Shown: positions 60,723 through 64,000 of the stretch, in pieces | Numbering within the stretch: the stretch's first letter is position 1 | How the letters are laid out: each line of letters begins with the position of its first letter | DNA from: CAZAPO01 sp044841755 | GTDB lineage: Bacteria; Bacteroidota; Bacteroidia; Flavobacteriales; Flavobacteriaceae | Direction: 5' to 3' | Assembly: GCA_044841755.1 (NCBI GenBank) | Contig: JAXOFM010000001.1 | Location: 124,001 to 188,000 of the forward strand | DNA length: 64,000 nt | Notes under the pieces: model-generated | The model's database searches: none | What the model was told of the DNA's origin: nothing | What the model saw: only the letters and a program-made list of their open reading frames with translations | Position numbers and translations under genes: made by a program

Positions 60723-62639
60723 CTATTTTGTTGTTAAGAGTGTTACTCCTCTTCCTTCAAAAGTAATAGCATCGCCCCATTCAAAAGAATCTCCTGTAAT
60801 TACATTTTTCAGAGTCTTTCCTTCTAAACCAATTTCAGCGTAGCGTTTTAAATCAATAGTAATTGGTTCCTCATTTTTATTGAGCATTACAACCATGACT
60901 TCGTCATTCAGGATTCTAAATAGAAAATAGGTGCCCATAAAAGGTGCAAAATGAACAGTCTCTCCATCATGAATTGCTTTACTCGACTTTCTATAGTTTA
61001 AAAGAGCCTTCATGTACGACTGCATATCTTTTTGCTCATCAGTCAATCCATCTCCAGTAAAGGCATTTACGTCATCACCTTCCCATCCTCCTGGAAAGTC
61101 AGTTCTAATCAATCCATGATCTCCAGGTTTTTCTGAGTCCTCCATCAAAATTTCAGTCCCATAATATACTTGTGGAATTCTTGGTAAGCTCAGCATATAC
61201 GCTAAAGCCATCTGAGATTTGGTCATATCTAAACCAAACTCTGTAAAGACACGACTTTTATCATGGTTATCTAAAAACACCATAATATCCTTAGGTGTAG
61301 GATAGTTAAAGTCATTTGCTAAGCCTTCATATAACTTTACTAAGCCTTTGTCCCAAGACTCTTCTTCGTTAATTCCATCAATGATAGCTTTTTGCATCGG
61401 AAAATCCATTGACGATTTTAGATTAGACTCATAACCATCTGCATTATTATTTCCTGTCTGCCAATAGGCCACTAATAAAGGATTGTAACTCCATTCTTCT
61501 CCAACTATAGAAAAGTTTGGATACTCGTTCATTATTGTGCCAGCCCAATCTGCCATAAAATTTTTATCAGGATAAGGATAAGTATCTTGTCTAATTCCTC
61601 CTAGCTGTAGAGTTTCTATCCACCAAATACTATTCTGAATAATGTAATTAGCCATAAACGGATTACGTTGGTTTAAATCTGGCATAGCAGAAACAAACCA
61701 TCCTTCATTATTGCCTTTTCTATCAATTTCTGAAGCATATAGATCTTGATTCGTTGTTCTCCTATGGTTTGAACCAATATTAGTTTCCCAGTTCCAATTC
61801 TCTATATTGTCTTCATAGTTTTTCTGGTTGTTTACCCAATCATCAAAAGGAATATCTTTCATCCACCAATGTTCCAAACCACAATGATTAGCCACTTGGT
61901 CCATGATTAAACTCATTCCCTTTTCTTGAAGTTTATTAGAAAGCTCTCTGTATTCTTCTAATGTTCCAAATCTTGGATCTACCATATAGTAATCTGTTAT
62001 GGCGTAACCATGATATGAACTTTGGTGCATATCGTTAATTAAAACTGGAGTTGGCCAAATAGAAGTATATCCCAGATCATGTATATAATCAATGTTATTT
62101 ATTATACCTCTTAAATCACCTCCATGACGTGCATAATCATGACTTCTATCTATTGTAGTTTCATTAAGATTTTCAACAATGTCATTTGATTTATCTCCAT
62201 TGGCAAAACGATCTGGAGTAATTAAAAATATAGCATCTGAACTATCAAACCCTTTAAAATCTTCAGCTGCTTGTTCACGAGCTTTCAACTCATAGGTGTG
62301 TTGTTTTTCATCGCCATTAGTATTCTTAAAAGTAATATCAAACTTTCCTGATTGTGTTCCTTCTGCAATTTCTAGATCGATAAATAAATAATTAGGGCTT
62401 TTTGCTTTGTGAATCTCCTTAACTGAAACTCCAGGATAATTAATGCTTGCTGAATAATCACCAATACCATCATGATACACTAATAACTGCAATGAAATAT
62501 CCTTCATTTCAATCCACCAATTTGGTGGCTCAACAATGTTTAAGGAACTATTACTAACTTCAATTGGAGCTTCTAAAGTTTTTTCATTGTTACATGAAAA
62601 TACTAGTGCCACTAACAGCAGCAAAAAAAACCTTTTCAT
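60723..62639 (-). CDS. SusA-like neopullulanase/cyclomaltodextrinase-type GH13 lipoprotein
   Basis: 638 aa with lipobox FSC (Cys16). An N-terminal starch-binding-like domain (PPNWWIEMKDISLQLLVYHD, about 40-130) precedes a GH13 domain with DAIFLITPDRFANGD, DQVANHCG, GIRQDTYPY (nucleophile Asp), FSIVGEEW (acid/base Glu) and FLDNHDKSRVF. This matches the SusA group, which acts on alpha-glucans with alpha-1,4 and often alpha-1,6 linkages. It lies three bases downstream of the GH65 gene. Confidence 0.88.
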   Translation of the reverse strand: MKRFFLLLLVALVFSCNNEKTLEAPIEVSNSSLNIVEPPNWWIEMKDISLQLLVYHDGIGDYSASINYPGVSVKEIHKAKSPNYLFIDLEIAEGTQSGKFDITFKNTNGDEKQHTYELKAREQAAEDFKGFDSSDAIFLITPDRFANGDKSNDIVENLNETTIDRSHDYARHGGDLRGIINNIDYIHDLGYTSIWPTPVLINDMHQSSYHGYAITDYYMVDPRFGTLEEYRELSNKLQEKGMSLIMDQVANHCGLEHWWMKDIPFDDWVNNQKNYEDNIENWNWETNIGSNHRRTTNQDLYASEIDRKGNNEGWFVSAMPDLNQRNPFMANYIIQNSIWWIETLQLGGIRQDTYPYPDKNFMADWAGTIMNEYPNFSIVGEEWSYNPLLVAYWQTGNNNADGYESNLKSSMDFPMQKAIIDGINEEESWDKGLVKLYEGLANDFNYPTPKDIMVFLDNHDKSRVFTEFGLDMTKSQMALAYMLSLPRIPQVYYGTEILMEDSEKPGDHGLIRTDFPGGWEGDDVNAFTGDGLTDEQKDMQSYMKALLNYRKSSKAIHDGETVHFAPFMGTYFLFRILNDEVMVVMLNKNEEPITIDLKRYAEIGLEGKTLKNVITGDSFEWGDAITFEGRGVTLLTTK

Positions 62640-62642
62640 AAT

Positions 62643-64000
62643 TTAAACTTTTACGAGTTTGTGAGGGGCAATATTTATTGATTTACCATTCACCAGAATC
62701 TGAAGTTCTTTTTCACCGTCTAACTGAAAGTTGGTTTCGTTCTTACCAACATTGATCTTTAATATTTGATTTCTAAAGTTTACTTTAAATGAATATGATT
62801 GCCATTGTTCTGGAATCTGTGGTTCAAACGAAAGCATGCCATCTTTAATTCTCATTCCTCCAAAACCTTCAACTATACTCATCCATGTTCCTGCCATCGA
62901 GGTAATATGCAAGCCTTCATGTACTTCATGATTATAGTCATCTAAGTCTAATCGCGAAGTTCTTAAATAGAAGGTATATGCCTGCTCCATTCTGCCTAAT
63001 TTTGCAGCTTGAATACTGTGCACACATGGAGACAACGAAGATTCATGAACAGTATATGGTTCATAAAAATCGAAATGTCTTTCTAGTTCCTCTTTTGAAA
63101 ATTGATCTTCAAAAAAGTAGAATCCTTGTAAAACATCTGCTTGTTTGATGTATGGTGAGCGAAGAATTCTATCCCAAGACCATTTTTGATTTATTGGTCT
63201 CTGACTTTTATCCAGGTTTTCAACCGTGATCAATTCCTTATCTAAGAATCCATCTTGCTGAAGAAATACTTGATACTCTTCAGAATATGGGAAGTACATA
63301 TTTTCAGCAACATTTATCCATTTTTTAAGCTCATCTATAGAAAGATCAACTTTATCCATGACCCTGTTATAATCACTCGGATAATCTGTTTTTACTTTAT
63401 TTAAATTTTCAACTGTATACTCAATACACCATTTGGCAATGTAGTTTGTGTACCAGTTGTTATTTACATTATTTTCATATTCATTGGGACCAGTTACTCC
63501 AAGAATTACATACTTATTCTTGTTTGTTGAATAAGTGGCTCGTTGGTGCCAGAATCTCGCAATTCCAATTAATACTTCCAATCCTTTTTCTGGAATATAA
63601 CTATAGTCACCTGTATACCTGTAATAGTTGTAAATAGCGAATGCTATAGCTCCATTACGATGAATTTCCTCAAAAGTGATCTCCCATTCATTGTGGCATT
63701 CTTCACCATTCATGGTAACCATAGGATACAAAGCTGCTCCATTAGTAAATCCAAGCTTTCCAGCATTTTCAATAGCACGATCAAGATGGTTATACCTATA
63801 CTCCAACAATTTTCTTGCAACACTTTGATCTTTGGTGGCTGTATAAAATGGAATACAATAAGCTTCAGTATCCCAATAGGTGCTTCCTCCATATTTTTCA
63901 CCTGTGAATCCTTTAGGTCCAATATTCAATCTAGCGTCAGTACCTATATAAGTTTGATTCAATTGGAAGATATTAAAACGAATTCCTTGTTGTGCTTTTA
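62643..64000 (-). CDS. maltose phosphorylase (GH65), 5' end outside window
   Basis: The C-terminal ~450 residues of a GH65 enzyme. The frame is open from 63962 to the window edge, where it reads AQQGIRFNIFQLNQTYIGT, so the enzyme continues beyond it and the TTG at 63960-63962 is not the start. GTDARLNIGPKGFTGEKYGG, then NGEECHNEWEITFEEIHRNG with the general acid, then VTGPNEYENNVNNNWYTN are classic maltose phosphorylase motifs. It phosphorolyses maltose to glucose and beta-glucose 1-phosphate in the cytoplasm. No signal peptide can be judged. It heads the visible part of the minus-strand maltodextrin operon; beta-phosphoglucomutase and transporter genes are expected upstream. Confidence 0.9.
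   Translation of the reverse strand, partial: KAQQGIRFNIFQLNQTYIGTDARLNIGPKGFTGEKYGGSTYWDTEAYCIPFYTATKDQSVARKLLEYRYNHLDRAIENAGKLGFTNGAALYPMVTMNGEECHNEWEITFEEIHRNGAIAFAIYNYYRYTGDYSYIPEKGLEVLIGIARFWHQRATYSTNKNKYVILGVTGPNEYENNVNNNWYTNYIAKWCIEYTVENLNKVKTDYPSDYNRVMDKVDLSIDELKKWINVAENMYFPYSEEYQVFLQQDGFLDKELITVENLDKSQRPINQKWSWDRILRSPYIKQADVLQGFYFFEDQFSKEELERHFDFYEPYTVHESSLSPCVHSIQAAKLGRMEQAYTFYLRTSRLDLDDYNHEVHEGLHITSMAGTWMSIVEGFGGMRIKDGMLSFEPQIPEQWQSYSFKVNFRNQILKINVGKNETNFQLDGEKELQILVNGKSINIAPHKLVKV

Noticed and set aside
53728..64000. The LacI gene at 43080 as local regulator of the maltodextrin operon
   Set aside because: It is 10 kb away, co-oriented with unrelated genes; only an in-trans role remains possible.

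Overview
This is an AT-rich chromosomal segment from a member of the Flavobacteriia (Bacteroidota), probably a marine Flavobacteriaceae. The evidence is the set of DUF6090 proteins, a Lacal_2735-type small protein, SusA-like lipoprotein amylases, a mevalonate/prenyltransferase cluster, lipoproteins with [LF]xSC lipoboxes, weak Shine-Dalgarno sites and a TTTG-N17-TAnnTTTG promoter. No rRNA, tRNA, CRISPR array, insertion sequence or recombinase gene was seen. Both window edges cut genes: the alpha/beta hydrolase at the left and the GH65 maltose phosphorylase at the right.

Layout. 1-3.0 kb: two alpha/beta-hydrolase-fold proteins and a short-chain dehydrogenase. 3.0-7.65 kb: an integron-like cassette array with no integrase in the window. 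Single membrane-protein genes (DUF4386, two DUF6090, TauE/SafE, YdjM-like), all on the plus strand, are separated by attC-like imperfect hairpins that begin with xxxYAAC and end with GTTRxx. 7.6-8.4 kb: decayed sequence and a truncated ADP-ribosylglycohydrolase lipoprotein gene. 8.5-11.4 kb (minus): CIA30, an SDR/DUF2867 protein, a second SDR and a 56-aa protein. 11.8-19.1 kb (minus): M16 peptidase, a DsbD with a duplicated N-terminal domain, a class V aminotransferase-fold protein and a small secreted protein, ended by a perfect 22-bp hairpin.

19.4-24.6 kb (plus): a complete-looking arsenosugar biosynthesis operon (AhpD-like protein, ArsS radical SAM, two glycosyltransferases, purine nucleoside phosphorylase, ArsM, DUF547). 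It is followed by a phosphatase, a glycosidase-like lipoprotein, an FAD oxidoreductase with a membrane 4Fe-4S protein, two family 2 glycosyltransferases, a small export protein, ChrA, a GT-C-type mannosyltransferase-like protein and a hydrolase-AraC fusion. 37.7-42.5 kb (minus): pseudouridine synthase-like protein, nitrilase, UbiA-type prenyltransferase, mevalonate kinase-like protein and diphosphomevalonate decarboxylase. 42.5-53.6 kb: DUF1697, a LacI regulator, a BaiN/HI0933-like flavoprotein, a phosphoesterase fused to an outer-membrane barrel, an HD-Pycsar-effector-like protein and a GAF protein.

53.7-64.0 kb (minus): an almost gapless starch/maltodextrin operon of three GH13 lipoproteins, an esterase-GH31 fusion and a GH65 maltose phosphorylase. 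The extracytoplasmic enzymes would cut alpha-glucans to maltose and glucose, and the phosphorylase would split imported maltose. The most unusual element is the cassette array. Its hairpins differ in sequence but keep the same asymmetric architecture and the same spacing to the flanking genes.
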